From Sinomicrobium soli (GTDB lineage: Bacteria > Bacteroidota > Bacteroidia > Flavobacteriales > Flavobacteriaceae), in NCBI RefSeq assembly GCF_003285545.1, contig NZ_QLNV01000017.1, forward strand, positions 1 through 64,000: 64,000 nt of DNA, in the 5' to 3' direction. Below, one piece after another: positions 9,062 to 17,535 of this stretch (the stretch's first letter is position 1; each line of letters opens with the position of its first letter). Position numbers and translations under genes: made by a program. The notes beneath the pieces are model-generated. The model saw only the letters and a program-made list of their open reading frames with translations, was not told the DNA's origin and did no database searches.

Positions 9062-10528
9062 ATGGGGATAATTTTCAGGCAAACCTTTAAAAATACTGTA
9101 AACACGTACCTGGGATTTGCCCTGGGGGCGATAAATACACTTTTTCTATATACTCATTTCCTTTCCGAAGCCTATTACGGGCTGGTCGGCTACCTGTTGT
9201 CTACGGCCAATATCCTGATGCCCCTGTTCGCATTCGGGGTGCACAATACCATGGTGAAATTTTTCTCCTCGTACAGCGATGAAAAGCAGCGCAGGAAATT
9301 TGTGTTCATGATGTTTGTACTGCCGTTGGTGGTTATGGTACCTGCCGGTATCCTCGGGGCAATGGGGTATACGTATATCGTGGCTTTCCTTTCGGAAAAG
9401 AACCGGATCGTGGAAGACTATGTCTGGGCCATTTACCTGGTGGCCTTTGCCATGGCCTATTTCGAGGTATTCTTTGCCTGGACCAAGGTGCAGATGAACT
9501 CCACTTTCGGTAATTTTATGAAGGAAGTGTTTCCGCGGGCCGTGGTCATGGTCCTGCTTTTTGTGCTTTACCTGGGGTGGATTGATGCTTCGGAGTTCAT
9601 CTTCTGGCTTGCGGGCATGTACCTGTTGCGGACTGCCGGGATGGGAGTGTATGCCTGGAAACTGAAAGCGCCGGGGTTTATCCCTGCCTTTCCGGAAAAT
9701 GCGCAGACCGTGTGGAAGTACTCTGCCCTGATCGTGCTGGCCGGTTCCATAGCGGTGATCCTGCTGGACGTGGACAAGTTTATGATAGGGCAGTACGAGA
9801 TCATCAACAATGTGGCGTTTTACAACGTGGCTGTCTTTATCGCGATGGTTATTGTGGTCCCTTCCAGGGCCATGCACCAGATCACCTACCCGGTAACGGC
9901 GCGGTTGATGAATGAGGGAAACAGGGAAGAATTGCGGCAACTGTACCGCCGGAGCTCGCTGACCCTCTATGTTACGGGCGGGCTGCTTTTCCTGCTCATC
10001 ACACTTAATATAGAAATGCTGTACCGCATTATTCCCGGGAATTACAGCGAAGGGATTCCCGTGGTATATATGATCGCTGCCGCCAAACTTGCGGAAAACC
10101 TGATAGGGAACAACAATGCGATCCTGTTCAACTCCGATTATTACCGGGTTATATTGTTTTTCGGGGTTTTTCTGGCTGTACTTACCGTAGTCCTTAACAT
10201 GATCTTTATCCCCCTATGGGGCATACAGGGAGCGGCATTGGCCACGCTTCTGGCCGTACTGGCCTATAATGCCACGAAAATATGCTTTGTGTATTTCAGT
10301 ATGGGATTACAGCCGTTCTCTCCCGGAACATGGCGTACTACCGGGGCTGTAATCCTGGTATGGCTGGTATTCGGGTTCTGGGATTTCGGATTTCATCCCA
10401 TAGTGAATATCATACTTAAATCTGTCCTGGCCGGACTTTCTTATCTCGTGCTGGTATACTACTGGAAGCTTTCGGAAGATATTACCGGAGCGGTAAACGG
10501 GCTTATAAAAAAAGCCCGCAGACCGTAG
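9062..10528 (+). CDS. Wzx-like polysaccharide flippase (MOP superfamily)
   Basis: A 488-aa integral membrane protein with about 12-14 hydrophobic helices throughout, including a hydrophobic start (MGIIFRQTFKNTVNTYLGF) typical of oligosaccharide flippases/exporters of the MVF-MATE superfamily. The family moves lipid-linked glycans across the inner membrane. It follows the family 4 glycosyltransferase after 76 bp, and this YfhO-GT4-flippase order supports a lipid-linked glycan route, but the glycan itself is unknown. Its last codons overlap a hairpin that terminates the convergent gene. Confidence 0.8.
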   Translation: MGIIFRQTFKNTVNTYLGFALGAINTLFLYTHFLSEAYYGLVGYLLSTANILMPLFAFGVHNTMVKFFSSYSDEKQRRKFVFMMFVLPLVVMVPAGILGAMGYTYIVAFLSEKNRIVEDYVWAIYLVAFAMAYFEVFFAWTKVQMNSTFGNFMKEVFPRAVVMVLLFVLYLGWIDASEFIFWLAGMYLLRTAGMGVYAWKLKAPGFIPAFPENAQTVWKYSALIVLAGSIAVILLDVDKFMIGQYEIINNVAFYNVAVFIAMVIVVPSRAMHQITYPVTARLMNEGNREELRQLYRRSSLTLYVTGGLLFLLITLNIEMLYRIIPGNYSEGIPVVYMIAAAKLAENLIGNNNAILFNSDYYRVILFFGVFLAVLTVVLNMIFIPLWGIQGAALATLLAVLAYNATKICFVYFSMGLQPFSPGTWRTTGAVILVWLVFGFWDFGFHPIVNIILKSVLAGLSYLVLVYYWKLSEDITGAVNGLIKKARRP

Positions 10529-10539
10529 TACTGCAGGCT
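10505..10539 (-). terminator. intrinsic terminator for the convergent minus-strand gene
   Basis: Arms 10513-10521 and 10531-10539 pair with one mismatch. On the minus strand the stem is followed by seven T's (10506-10512 as A's on the plus strand). It sits inside the 3' end of the flippase gene and just beyond the stop of the gene at 10576-11814. Confidence 0.65.
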
Positions 10540-10575
10540 CCTATCTTTAACCTAAAAACTAACTAACTTTATCGT

Positions 10576-11814
10576 TTATCTCCGGCTTCTTCCCGAAGAG
10601 GAAGCAGACCTCCCCGGGGTAGTTGCCTGTCTCTTTACCGCAGTACCGGATGATCTCCTGGCCTGTTTCGGCGCTGCAGATCTCTGGACACTGCTTCGCT
10701 GACGGGTTGTGGTTCGCGGGGTGGCACTTTGTTTTTGCGGTGCCTTACGCGGTGCATTATAAGTGTTCCTGGCAGAGCTGTTGGTATTCCTCTGGCTTTG
10801 CTGCACGGTACGGCTTTGCGGGGTGCCGGCCTTCTGCCGGGTTCTGTTGGTATTCCGCTGTGTGGCCGAAGGCTGACGCTGTGTATTGCTGCTCCTTTTT
10901 ACCGTAGTGCTCCTGTCCTGGTTACGTGGCGTTGCCGTATTTCTTTGTGCCTGTGTTGCCCCGGAGCTTCTCGTATTCCTGTAAGTGGAACGCGAATTTG
11001 CACTGTTCCTGGTGTCGGGCGAAGTATAACTGCTTCTGCTGGTGCTGGTCTGCCTTACCGTAGAAGGTCCGCTTTCCCTGCTGCTCCTGCTTGCCAGTTC
11101 CCTCCTGTAAGAAGTGTATTCCTGTCTTTTGACCCGTCTGTCGTTGGCGTATACGCTGCTTCTCCTGTTGTTTTCCTTATAATGGTATGTTCTCCCTACC
11201 TTGGCGTAAACACGCCGTGAATTGTTCTGGTAAGGTTTGTAATAGCTGTATCGTACGGGGTGATAGTACCTTCGGTAAGGACGGGTATCTATGATGCAAT
11301 AGCGGGCTACCGGCCTTGCGAAGTAACGGTGAAAGGGATTGTATACATACCCCCGGTTGTGTACATTGATATACCCTGTAAAACGGCTGAAGGCCCCGTA
11401 TGAATCGTAGAAAACATGCAGACCGCCTACCCGGACAATCCGGTTGGTATCGTAGTACACATTTACCGATCCGATCCGGGATACACGTCCGTAATAATCG
11501 TAAAAAACAGGAGTGTTCAGTACCTGTATTACAGCGCCGTAATCGTCGTATTGTACATAGGCATTATAGTCGTACCCAGAATTGAAGCTGATATTTACAT
11601 TACCTACATTGACCCCTGCACTTATATAAGGGCTGCTGTCTATATAAAAATCGAATTCCCCGTTGGGAAATACCGAAAAGGTAATACCGTCTTCTACAAA
11701 AATAAAGGAATCGTTATACCTCGCTGAAGCCGTATGGGCAGGAGCCGACGCCGACATAAGGGCAGGGCTGATGCTCATTGCGATGACTGTGATCATTATC
11801 ATTATTCGTCTCAT
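10576..11814 (-). CDS. secreted low-complexity protein, Tyr-rich then Arg/Ser/Thr-rich
   Basis: A 412-aa exported protein of unknown function. Residues 1-32 form a signal peptide. Residues about 35-200 are a Tyr/Val-rich beta-type domain with repeated YDDYG, FYDYYGRVS, VYYDTN and FYDSYG motifs, suggesting short strand repeats. From about 210 to the end the protein is a very basic, disordered tail made almost only of R, S, T, Q, N, A and P. This layout is seen in uncharacterised flavobacterial secreted proteins and hints at an envelope or matrix-associated role, but nothing in the sequence fixes it. It ends at a clear terminator and stands alone. Confidence 0.6.
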   Translation of the reverse strand: MRRIMIMITVIAMSISPALMSASAPAHTASARYNDSFIFVEDGITFSVFPNGEFDFYIDSSPYISAGVNVGNVNISFNSGYDYNAYVQYDDYGAVIQVLNTPVFYDYYGRVSRIGSVNVYYDTNRIVRVGGLHVFYDSYGAFSRFTGYINVHNRGYVYNPFHRYFARPVARYCIIDTRPYRRYYHPVRYSYYKPYQNNSRRVYAKVGRTYHYKENNRRSSVYANDRRVKRQEYTSYRRELASRSSRESGPSTVRQTSTSRSSYTSPDTRNSANSRSTYRNTRSSGATQAQRNTATPRNQDRSTTVKRSSNTQRQPSATQRNTNRTRQKAGTPQSRTVQQSQRNTNSSARNTYNAPRKAPQKQSATPRTTTRQRSSVQRSAAPKQARRSSGTAVKRQATTPGRSASSSGRSRR

Positions 11815-11964
11815 GGTTTCTTTTTTTAAATTAAGAAAATAGAGGTCGGTTACGACAAAGACATATCAATGAGCGTGCCAAAGTGGCTTCCCCCGGAAAA
11901 TCACCCCCACCCGAAAGATCGCCATCGGCACATTATCCCATTGCCAAATTATCTCATTATCACA

Positions 11965-12636
11965 TTATCCCATCTCCCCGTCGAGAATATTACCGTCTAC
12001 CATAACGAGTTTCCTGTCGGCCATATCAGCGAGTTCCTCGTTATGCGTGACGATGACAAAAGTCTGTCGGAATTCGTCCCGGAGCCGGAAAAAGAGTTGG
12101 TGAAGACTTTCGGCCGATTCCGAATCCAGGTTACCGCTGGGTTCGTCGGCAAAGATAATGTCCGGGTTGTTGACCAGTGCCCTGGCCACGGCTACCCGCT
12201 GCTGCTCACCTCCCGACAGCGCCTTGGGTTTGTGGTCATGGCGGTGGGAGAGGTTCAGGAAATCGAGTAATTCAGCGGCCCGTGCTTCGGTTTCCTTTCT
12301 GGGTTTTCCGGCGATAAAGGCCGGTATGCAGACATTTTCCAGGGCGGTGAATTCAGGCAGGAGCTGGTGAAACTGGAAGATAAAGCCGATATGTTTATTG
12401 CGGAAACGGGCCAGTTTACGTGCGCTGAGCCCTGAAATTTCCATATCGTTGATCAGCAGTTTTCCGTCGGGATTGCTCATAAGATCGAGCGTGCCGAGAA
12501 TTTGCAGCAGGGTTGTTTTTCCCGCTCCGGAAGCACCGACGACAGAGACAATTTCCCCCTTGTTGATATGCAGGGAAACCCCTTTCAGTACTTCGAGATC
12601 CCCGAACCGCTTGTGGATATTGACAGCTTTTATCAT
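11965..12636 (-). CDS. ABC transporter ATP-binding protein, LolD/MacB type
   Basis: A 223-aa ABC ATPase. Walker A is GASGAGKT (about residues 34-41), the signature is LSGGEQQR (about 140-147), and Walker B with the catalytic Glu is [13 protein letters not shown]. The H-loop His lies in IVTHNEEL. The SGN after Walker B and the short length fit the LolD/MacB class that powers lipoprotein release or FtsX-type permeases. No permease gene is adjacent, so its partner must be encoded elsewhere. It could serve lipoprotein sorting; the symbol is left blank because orphan LolD-type ATPases cannot be told apart by sequence alone. Confidence 0.85.
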   Translation of the reverse strand: MIKAVNIHKRFGDLEVLKGVSLHINKGEIVSVVGASGAGKTTLLQILGTLDLMSNPDGKLLINDMEISGLSARKLARFRNKHIGFIFQFHQLLPEFTALENVCIPAFIAGKPRKETEARAAELLDFLNLSHRHDHKPKALSGGEQQRVAVARALVNNPDIIFADEPSGNLDSESAESLHQLFFRLRDEFRQTFVIVTHNEELADMADRKLVMVDGNILDGEMG

Positions 12637-12797
12637 CGTATTGTTGTTTCGGCTTTTCTGGCGTGAAAGCCCAAAAATAACTTTTATATGGCAGTTGGGG
12701 GAGAAATTGGAAATGATTTTTTATTATTACCTTTAAAACGGTCTAAGAACTTGTTTAAATCTTAATCTTAACCAGGTATGGAAGCCCATAATGGGCA

Positions 12798-12817
12798 CCT
12801 GCCTGCCGGCAGGCAGG
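12798..12817. repeat. isolated copy of the 20-bp palindrome
   Basis: A perfect copy of the CCTGCCTGCC/GGCAGGCAGG palindrome seen at 87-106 and 1335-1354, here in the 251-bp gap before msrA without the flanking parts of the longer repeat. A smaller hairpin, AAGCCA/TGGCTT, follows at about 12854-12871. Nothing else is recognised in this gap. Confidence 0.75.
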
Positions 12818-12887
12818 TTTAGCAAAAATGGCCAATATCAATTGATATAAACAAAGCCAAACCAATGGCTTGTGAAATTTTGTATAG

Positions 12888-13436
12888 ATGAAAGAGAAGA
12901 AATTGTCAGTGGCCGTGCTGGCCGGAGGGTGTTTCTGGTGTACCGAAGCGGTCTTTAAAAAACTCAGGGGAGTGAAGGAAGTAATTCCCGGTTATACGGG
13001 CGGAACCATAAAGAACCCCGCTTACCGCGAGATATGCACCGGGCGTACCGGGCATGCCGAAGCCATTCGTGTGGAGTATGATGAAGCGGAAATAAGTTTC
13101 GGGGAGCTCCTGGATGTTTTTTTTGCCACACACGACCCCACCACGCTGAACCGGCAGGGGAATGATGTGGGCACACAGTACAGGTCGGCCGTTTTTTATA
13201 CCACAGACCGGCAGCGGGAAACAGCGCGGGAGTATATAACCCTGCTCGAAAGGGAGGGTGTGTTTAATCGTCCCGTAGTTACCGAGATTACGGAAGCCGG
13301 GGCATTTTATCCTGCGGAAACGGAACATAAAGACTACTACGACCTGCATCCGGAACAGCCCTATTGCCAAGTGGTCATAAGGCCCAAGCTGAAAAAACTC
13401 GATACCCTGTTCCGAAAAAAACTCAGGGAGGTATAA
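12888..13436 (+). CDS. msrA: peptide-methionine (S)-S-oxide reductase
   Basis: A 182-aa MsrA enzyme that reduces the S-epimer of methionine sulfoxide in oxidised proteins. The catalytic motif GGCFWCTEAVF places the nucleophilic cysteine at residue 15 with a second cysteine at 18. The downstream EVIPGYTGG, ICTGRTGHAEAI, FFATHDPTTLNRQGNDVGTQ and YDLHPEQPYCQ blocks are all present, so the enzyme looks complete. The start ATG at 12888 is followed directly by the conserved core with no room for a signal peptide, indicating a cytosolic protein. It precedes folE by 39 bp. Confidence 0.95.
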   Translation: MKEKKLSVAVLAGGCFWCTEAVFKKLRGVKEVIPGYTGGTIKNPAYREICTGRTGHAEAIRVEYDEAEISFGELLDVFFATHDPTTLNRQGNDVGTQYRSAVFYTTDRQRETAREYITLLEREGVFNRPVVTEITEAGAFYPAETEHKDYYDLHPEQPYCQVVIRPKLKKLDTLFRKKLREV

Positions 13437-13475
13437 CCGGGAAATTACCGCAACAGATAAAATAACACACAATAT

Positions 13476-14072
13476 ATGGGATACAGGAGATTTGAGGAAT
13501 ACAACCTTCAGGTTACCGATGTGATAAAACAGAGCTACCAGACCATTATTTCCGACCTGGGGGAAAACCCGGAACGGGAGGGGCTTCTTAAAACGCCCGA
13601 AAGGGCGGCCAAGGCCATGCAGTTCCTGACACAGGGATATCACCAGGACCCGGAAGAAATACTGAAAGAGGCGACCTTCCGCGAAGGTTATAACGATATG
13701 GTGGTCGTGAAGGATATAGAGGTGTATTCCCTATGCGAGCATCATATGCTGCCGTTTTTCGGCAAGGCGCATGTAGCTTATATTCCGGACGGGCAGATCG
13801 TGGGGCTGAGCAAGATCCCAAGGGTGGTCGATGTATTTGCCAGGCGGTTGCAGGTTCAGGAAAGGCTGACCCATGATATCCTGGAATGTATCAATACCAC
13901 GCTGAGGCCCCAGGGGGTAGCCGTGGTTATCGAAGCCTGCCATATGTGTATGATGATGAGAGGCGTGCAGAAACAGAATTCGGTAACGACCACTTCAGGG
14001 TTCAGGGGAATTTTTGAAAAGGTGGAAACGAGAACGGAATTCCTCAGGCTTATCGGGTCTGATCTTTCGTAA
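13476..14072 (+). CDS. folE: GTP cyclohydrolase I
   Basis: A 198-aa FolE converting GTP to dihydroneopterin triphosphate, the first step of folate (and pterin) synthesis. The zinc-binding residues are visible: Cys87 and His90 in [11 protein letters not shown] and Cys158 in [10 protein letters not shown]. The [12 protein letters not shown] and [23 protein letters not shown] blocks (written here in parts) are family hallmarks. Start at 13476 gives the usual short N-terminus before the conserved [17 protein letters not shown]. It lies 39 bp after msrA and 17 bp before a small membrane gene, so the three may be co-transcribed. Confidence 0.95.
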   Translation: MGYRRFEEYNLQVTDVIKQSYQTIISDLGENPEREGLLKTPERAAKAMQFLTQGYHQDPEEILKEATFREGYNDMVVVKDIEVYSLCEHHMLPFFGKAHVAYIPDGQIVGLSKIPRVVDVFARRLQVQERLTHDILECINTTLRPQGVAVVIEACHMCMMMRGVQKQNSVTTTSGFRGIFEKVETRTEFLRLIGSDLS

Positions 14073-14089
14073 AAATATGTTTATGTTAT

Positions 14090-14413
14090 ATGACAAAACA
14101 CAACAAAAATACCGGAAAATACAAAAAACTGTTCCTCGGGCTGCTGTTTGATGCCGTGGGATACCTGTCCTTTATAATTCCCGGGGTGGGAGAGTTCTCC
14201 GATGTGATATGGGCACCGGCTTCGGCCTGGCTGATCTCGAGGATGTACAAGGGGCAGACCGGTAAAATAGCAGCGGTGGTGTCGCTGGTGGAAGAACTCG
14301 CTCCCGGATTTGATGTGGTGCCCACCTTTACCCTGACATGGCTCTATACCTACGTTATAAAAAAGGAAGACCCGGAGATTATCGAGGTGGAAACTACGGA
14401 TGAATTGAATTAG
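14090..14413 (+). CDS. small conserved membrane protein
   Basis: A 107-aa protein with two or three hydrophobic segments (about residues 14-35, 38-58 and 76-92) and an acidic C-terminus. The central sequence GVGEFSDVIWAPASAW looks like a conserved core of an uncharacterised Bacteroidetes membrane family. No function can be assigned. It starts 17 bp after folE, in the same direction. Confidence 0.6.
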   Translation: MTKHNKNTGKYKKLFLGLLFDAVGYLSFIIPGVGEFSDVIWAPASAWLISRMYKGQTGKIAAVVSLVEELAPGFDVVPTFTLTWLYTYVIKKEDPEIIEVETTDELN

Positions 14414-14532
14414 GGTTATCTGCTTTTGCGGACTGACCGTACCCCGGACCGAACATTTCACCGACCGAGTCCCCGGACCTGCAGGTGTCCGGCTGCAGGT
14501 CCGTATACCAGGTTATGAGAAAAGTATGGGAC

Positions 14533-14922
14533 TCAGTGTTTGTGTTTGCAGGATTTCAGGAATTTCCAGTTGTAATAATGCGCCACGGCTATGCATATGG
14601 CCCCTGCGGGGGTGAGGATGGCCTCCCACAGTTCGTGTATTTCTATACGGCTCAGGGCGATTAATACGAACCCCGATATGGCCAGTATTATGGGGAGTTT
14701 TTTATGATGATCCTTCAGGTAAGAGGGGCGTAAGGATAACAGGGCCAGTACCAGCCCTATGGAAATAAAGGTCCATTCTACGAGGGGATGGGCCAGGAAA
14801 GCCAGGCTGCCCAGCGCGGAAAAGCTGATCAGGATAGGGATCGCCGCACAGTGAATGGCACATAACAGCGAAGCGGAAAATCCGACGTGATCGTACCAGG
14901 GTTTTATTCTTGTTAATCTCAT
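14533..14922 (-). CDS. MerC-domain membrane protein
   Basis: A 129-aa, four-helix membrane protein of the MerC family. The vicinal motif CAIHCAAIP lies in the first helix (Cys about 21 and 25 from this start), where MerC proteins bind metal, and the C-terminus ends SCKHKH, another potential metal ligand set. MerC is known for mercuric-ion uptake, but stand-alone bacterial homologues are not tied to a mer operon, and here no merA or merR is nearby. The start at 14922 is preferred over an in-frame ATG at 14952 because a good -7 element (14954-14961) would place transcription start inside the longer version. It diverges from the ABC operon across a region with Fur-type palindromes. Confidence 0.75.
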   Translation of the reverse strand: MRLTRIKPWYDHVGFSASLLCAIHCAAIPILISFSALGSLAFLAHPLVEWTFISIGLVLALLSLRPSYLKDHHKKLPIILAISGFVLIALSRIEIHELWEAILTPAGAICIAVAHYYNWKFLKSCKHKH

Positions 14923-14953
14923 AAATGCTACATTGTTGCAATTAAACTTCATG

Positions 14954-14984
14954 CAAATGTAGTTAAATAAATTTTAAATGCAAC
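14954..14984 (-). promoter_or_regulatory. merC promoter
   Basis: On the minus strand a TTG (14984-14981 region) is followed after 19 nt by TACATTTG (14961-14954), matching the Bacteroidetes -33/-7 consensus. It fixes the merC start at 14922. Confidence 0.6.
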
Positions 14985-14993
14985 AACATAGCA

Positions 14994-15024
14994 TTGATAA
15001 AAGCATTTTATATCTTTACATTTG
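14994..15024 (+). promoter_or_regulatory. promoter of the metal-type ABC operon
   Basis: TTG at 14994-14996, a 20-nt spacer and TACATTTG at 15017-15024 match the Bacteroidetes promoter consensus, about 27 nt before the ATG at 15051. Confidence 0.6.
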
Positions 15025-15050
15025 TAACGTATATCAAACTTTATGATCCT

Positions 15051-15677
15051 ATGATAAAAACAAAGGGGCTCCGTTTCGGGTATGACGGGGAACACAGGTT
15101 TAACTTTCCCGATATTGAAATTGACAGGCGCGGCTATCTTCTGATACTCGGAGAATCGGGGGTGGGAAAAACCACTTTTCTCCACTTGCTGGCCGGGCTG
15201 TTGCGGCCGGAAGCGGGTTCGATCCGTATAGGAGAGACGGATATAACTTCCCTTTCGCAGCGGAAACAGGACAGGTTCAGGGGAAAGCACATCGGCATCG
15301 TATTCCAGAAATCCAGGTTTGTAAAGGCGCTTACGGTAGAGGAAAACCTTTTGCTCGTACAGCACCTGTCCGGGGCCGGACAGGACCGCGATAAGGTGCG
15401 GGAGATCCTGGAACGGCTGAATATAGGGAACAAGGCCGGAGCCCGGGGTTCAAATCTCAGCGAAGGGCAGAAGCAGCGGTTTTCCATTGCGGCGGCACTG
15501 GTAAATAATCCCGACGTGATCCTGGCAGACGAACCTACCTCCAGCCTGGATGACAAGAATTGCAGGGTGGTTACCGACCTGCTCCGGGAGCAGGCCGAAC
15601 AGACCGGTGCAAGCCTGCTGGTCATTACCCATGATCATCGTTTATCGTCTCAATTTTCCAATAGTATCCGTTTATGA
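15051..15677 (+). CDS. ABC transporter ATP-binding protein of the putative metal-responsive operon
   Basis: A 208-aa ABC ATPase of the LolD/MacB class. Walker A is GESGVGKTT (about residues 34-42). The signature is a variant, LSEGQKQR, and Walker B is VILADEPTSSLDD, with the H-loop at VITHDH. The ATG at 15051 is chosen over an upstream in-frame ATG at 14994 because the latter would overlap the promoter and add unconserved sequence. Its TGA overlaps the permease ATG by 4 nt, so the two subunits are translationally coupled. It should power the FtsX-type permease encoded next. Confidence 0.85.
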   Translation: MIKTKGLRFGYDGEHRFNFPDIEIDRRGYLLILGESGVGKTTFLHLLAGLLRPEAGSIRIGETDITSLSQRKQDRFRGKHIGIVFQKSRFVKALTVEENLLLVQHLSGAGQDRDKVREILERLNIGNKAGARGSNLSEGQKQRFSIAAALVNNPDVILADEPTSSLDDKNCRVVTDLLREQAEQTGASLLVITHDHRLSSQFSNSIRL

Positions 15678-16996
15678 ATATTTATAAGTTAGGTATAAAG
15701 AACGCCTTGTCGAACCCGCTCAGTACCATGCTGAGCATTGTATTGATGTTGTTGAGTATCGGTCTTATCTCGCTGATGTTCCAGGTAACCCGGCAGCTGG
15801 ACAACAAGCTGGCCGGCAATATCCGGGGCATAGATATGGTGCTTGGCGCCAAGGGAAGTCCGCTGCAACTGGTGTTGTCGTCTGTGCTGCACGTGGATGC
15901 CCCTACCGGGAACATCAATTTTGGCGAAGCGAAAAAAATTGCGCGCAACCCCCTGGTAAAGCAAGGGATACCGGTGTCTTATGGAGATAACTACAAGGGA
16001 TTCCGCATTCTCGGAACAGAGAAGAGTTTCCTGGAATTATACCGTGCGGAGACCGAAGAGGGGCGTATATGGGAAAAACCTTTTGAGGTCGTGGTCGGGG
16101 CGTTGGCTGCGGAACGTCTGCAGCTGAAAGTGGGAAGTACTTTTTCGGGGTCTCACGGACTTATGGAGAACAGTGCGGAACACCACGATCACCATCCCCT
16201 TACGGTAGTGGGGGTATTAAAACCTACCAATACGGTTGCGGACCAGCTGATCATCTGTAACCTGGAAAGCGTATGGCTGGTTCATGAGCACGGTCATGAC
16301 GATCACGGGACGGAGAGCGGAAAAGCGGAACAGGGGGAAGAACCTCACGAGCATCAGGAAGAAGAAGGGGAGCACCCGCATGAGCATGATGAAGGGCATG
16401 ATCACGACCACGAACATGAGCACGATCACGGGCAGGTTCCGGATGAGGACCGTGAGATCACCTCCATGCTTATCAAGTTTAAGAACCCCATGGGGATGGT
16501 AAGCCTTCCGCGGATGATCAATGATAACACCAATATGCAGGCCGCCCTGCCGAATTATGAGATCGAAAGACTGTCTACCCTGCTCAGTGCGGGAAGCAGG
16601 GCTATTGCGTTTATCGCAGCGGTCATCATGCTGGTATCGGCCATCAGTATCTTTGTAAACCTGTACAAGGCGGTCAGGGAACGAAAGTACGAAATGGCAC
16701 TGCTGCGTACCTACGGGGCTTCCAGGGGGCAGCTTTTGCTGGCCGTCATGGTAGAGGGCCTTGTGATCGGTATTACCGGGTTTCTGGCAGGAATCATCTT
16801 CAGCAGGCTCGGGATGCTCGTGCTGGGGAGTTATGTAGAGGAGAGTTACCGGTATGCCCTCGGAAATGCAGGCATTATGAAAGAGGAGATATTTTTGTTT
16901 ATTTTTACCGTAATATTAACGATATTTGCTACGATAATGGCCGCAGTACCGGTCTTTTATCTGAATGTATCTAAAATTTTGGCTGAGGATGATTAA
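15674..16996 (+). CDS. FtsX/MacB-type ABC permease with His-rich periplasmic loop
   Basis: A 440-aa permease. One N-terminal helix (about residues 18-38), a large extracytoplasmic domain (40-305) and three C-terminal helices (about 308-330, 355-385 and 405-430) match the FtsX/MacB/LolE topology. The periplasmic domain carries a striking His-rich stretch: His170, 171, 173 and 174, then about 15 histidines between residues 204 and 252, interspersed with Asp and Glu. This is a likely metal-binding loop. Permeases of this type with an associated ATPase and DUF3299-like protein are Zur-controlled in some proteobacteria (for example the Pseudomonas PA4063-PA4066 cluster), which fits the Fur gene downstream. 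The substrate, metal or a metal-loaded protein, is not known. Confidence 0.8.
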   Translation: MNIYKLGIKNALSNPLSTMLSIVLMLLSIGLISLMFQVTRQLDNKLAGNIRGIDMVLGAKGSPLQLVLSSVLHVDAPTGNINFGEAKKIARNPLVKQGIPVSYGDNYKGFRILGTEKSFLELYRAETEEGRIWEKPFEVVVGALAAERLQLKVGSTFSGSHGLMENSAEHHDHHPLTVVGVLKPTNTVADQLIICNLESVWLVHEHGHDDHGTESGKAEQGEEPHEHQEEEGEHPHEHDEGHDHDHEHEHDHGQVPDEDREITSMLIKFKNPMGMVSLPRMINDNTNMQAALPNYEIERLSTLLSAGSRAIAFIAAVIMLVSAISIFVNLYKAVRERKYEMALLRTYGASRGQLLLAVMVEGLVIGITGFLAGIIFSRLGMLVLGSYVEESYRYALGNAGIMKEEIFLFIFTVILTIFATIMAAVPVFYLNVSKILAEDD

Positions 16997-17429
16997 AAAG
17001 TTGATATGCAGCGGGGCCCTGGTATTATGGGGCATATGTAGTGTACAGGGACAGCAGGAAGTAACCTGGGAAGACCTTACCGATGTTTCGTTTACATCGA
17101 AGTATTTCGGAGATACGGACGGCTATTTCCTGGTACCCAGTTTCGGACCGGATGTAAAGGAACTGGAAGGCAAGGAAATCTCCGTAACCGGGTATTTTCT
17201 GAACCTGGCCCCGGAAGAAGGAATATTCATGCTTTCCCAGAACCCAATGGCTTCCTGTTTTTTCTGCGGAGGTGGCGGACCGGAATCGGTGATGGAGATC
17301 AAGTTCAGGAACAGCCCGTCGTTTAAGACCGATGAAGTGGTCACCATAACCGGGGTGCTGGAACTCAATGCGGAGGATATAAACCATTGTAATTATATTC
17401 TCAGGGATGCCAGGGGGTTTGCTCTTTAG
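16989..17429 (+). CDS. secreted DUF3299-like protein
   Basis: A 146-aa exported protein with signal peptide MIKKLICSGALVLWGICSVQGQ. The mature part opens VTWEDLTDVSF and has a core with ISVTGYFLNL, then a cysteine pair in CFFCGGGGPESVMEIKF, features of the DUF3299 type of small periplasmic proteins found beside FtsX-like permeases. The ATG at 16989 overlaps the permease stop by 8 nt. An earlier ATG at 16965 lies within the permease and would spoil the signal peptide. Coupled translation makes it a probable third component of the transporter; the Cys pair could bind metal or form a disulfide. Confidence 0.7.
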   Translation: MIKKLICSGALVLWGICSVQGQQEVTWEDLTDVSFTSKYFGDTDGYFLVPSFGPDVKELEGKEISVTGYFLNLAPEEGIFMLSQNPMASCFFCGGGGPESVMEIKFRNSPSFKTDEVVTITGVLELNAEDINHCNYILRDARGFAL

Positions 17430-17430
17430 A

Positions 17431-17477
17431 GTTTATTAGTTCTTGGTTTATTAGTTCTTAGTTAGTTTTATAGTTTG
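17431..17477. repeat. inverted-orientation AACTAAG-type repeat
   Basis: TTAGTTCTT-type units follow the DUF3299-like gene. They are the reverse complement of the AAGAACTAA words found before the patatin and ettA genes. Confidence 0.5.
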
Positions 17478-17535
17478 TGGTTGTTGACCACACCTGAATA
17501 ACCAACCCCGCAACGGAGATATTAAAGAGGTGATT

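Larger units (their letters stand above)
14926..15027. promoter_or_regulatory. divergent promoter region with three Fur-type palindromes
   Basis: Three related imperfect or perfect palindromes are visible: 14926-14940 (TGCTACATTGTTGCA), 14979-14993 (TGCAACAACATAGCA, an inverted relative of the first) and 15016-15027 (TTACATTTGTAA, perfect). They share the pattern G-Y-W-A-C-A near T-G-T-W-R-C. The first lies just downstream of the merC start point, the second overlaps the merC -33 and abuts the ABC -33, and the third overlays the ABC -7. This placement is what a repressor needs to shut both promoters. Binding by the Fur-family protein encoded at 17536 is an inference. Confidence 0.55.

Noticed and set aside
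12740-12887. Possible insertion-sequence end before msrA (CTAAGAACTTGTTTAAATC)
   Set aside because: The words look like termini of some Bacteroidetes insertion sequences, but no partner end, target duplication or transposase was found.
14533-14922. A mercury-resistance (mer) operon
   Set aside because: Only a MerC-like protein is present; merA, merP, merT and merR are absent, and the neighbours point to another metal role.
14923-14952. Longer start for the MerC gene
   Set aside because: A consensus -7 element at 14954-14961 would put the transcript start downstream of the ATG at 14952.
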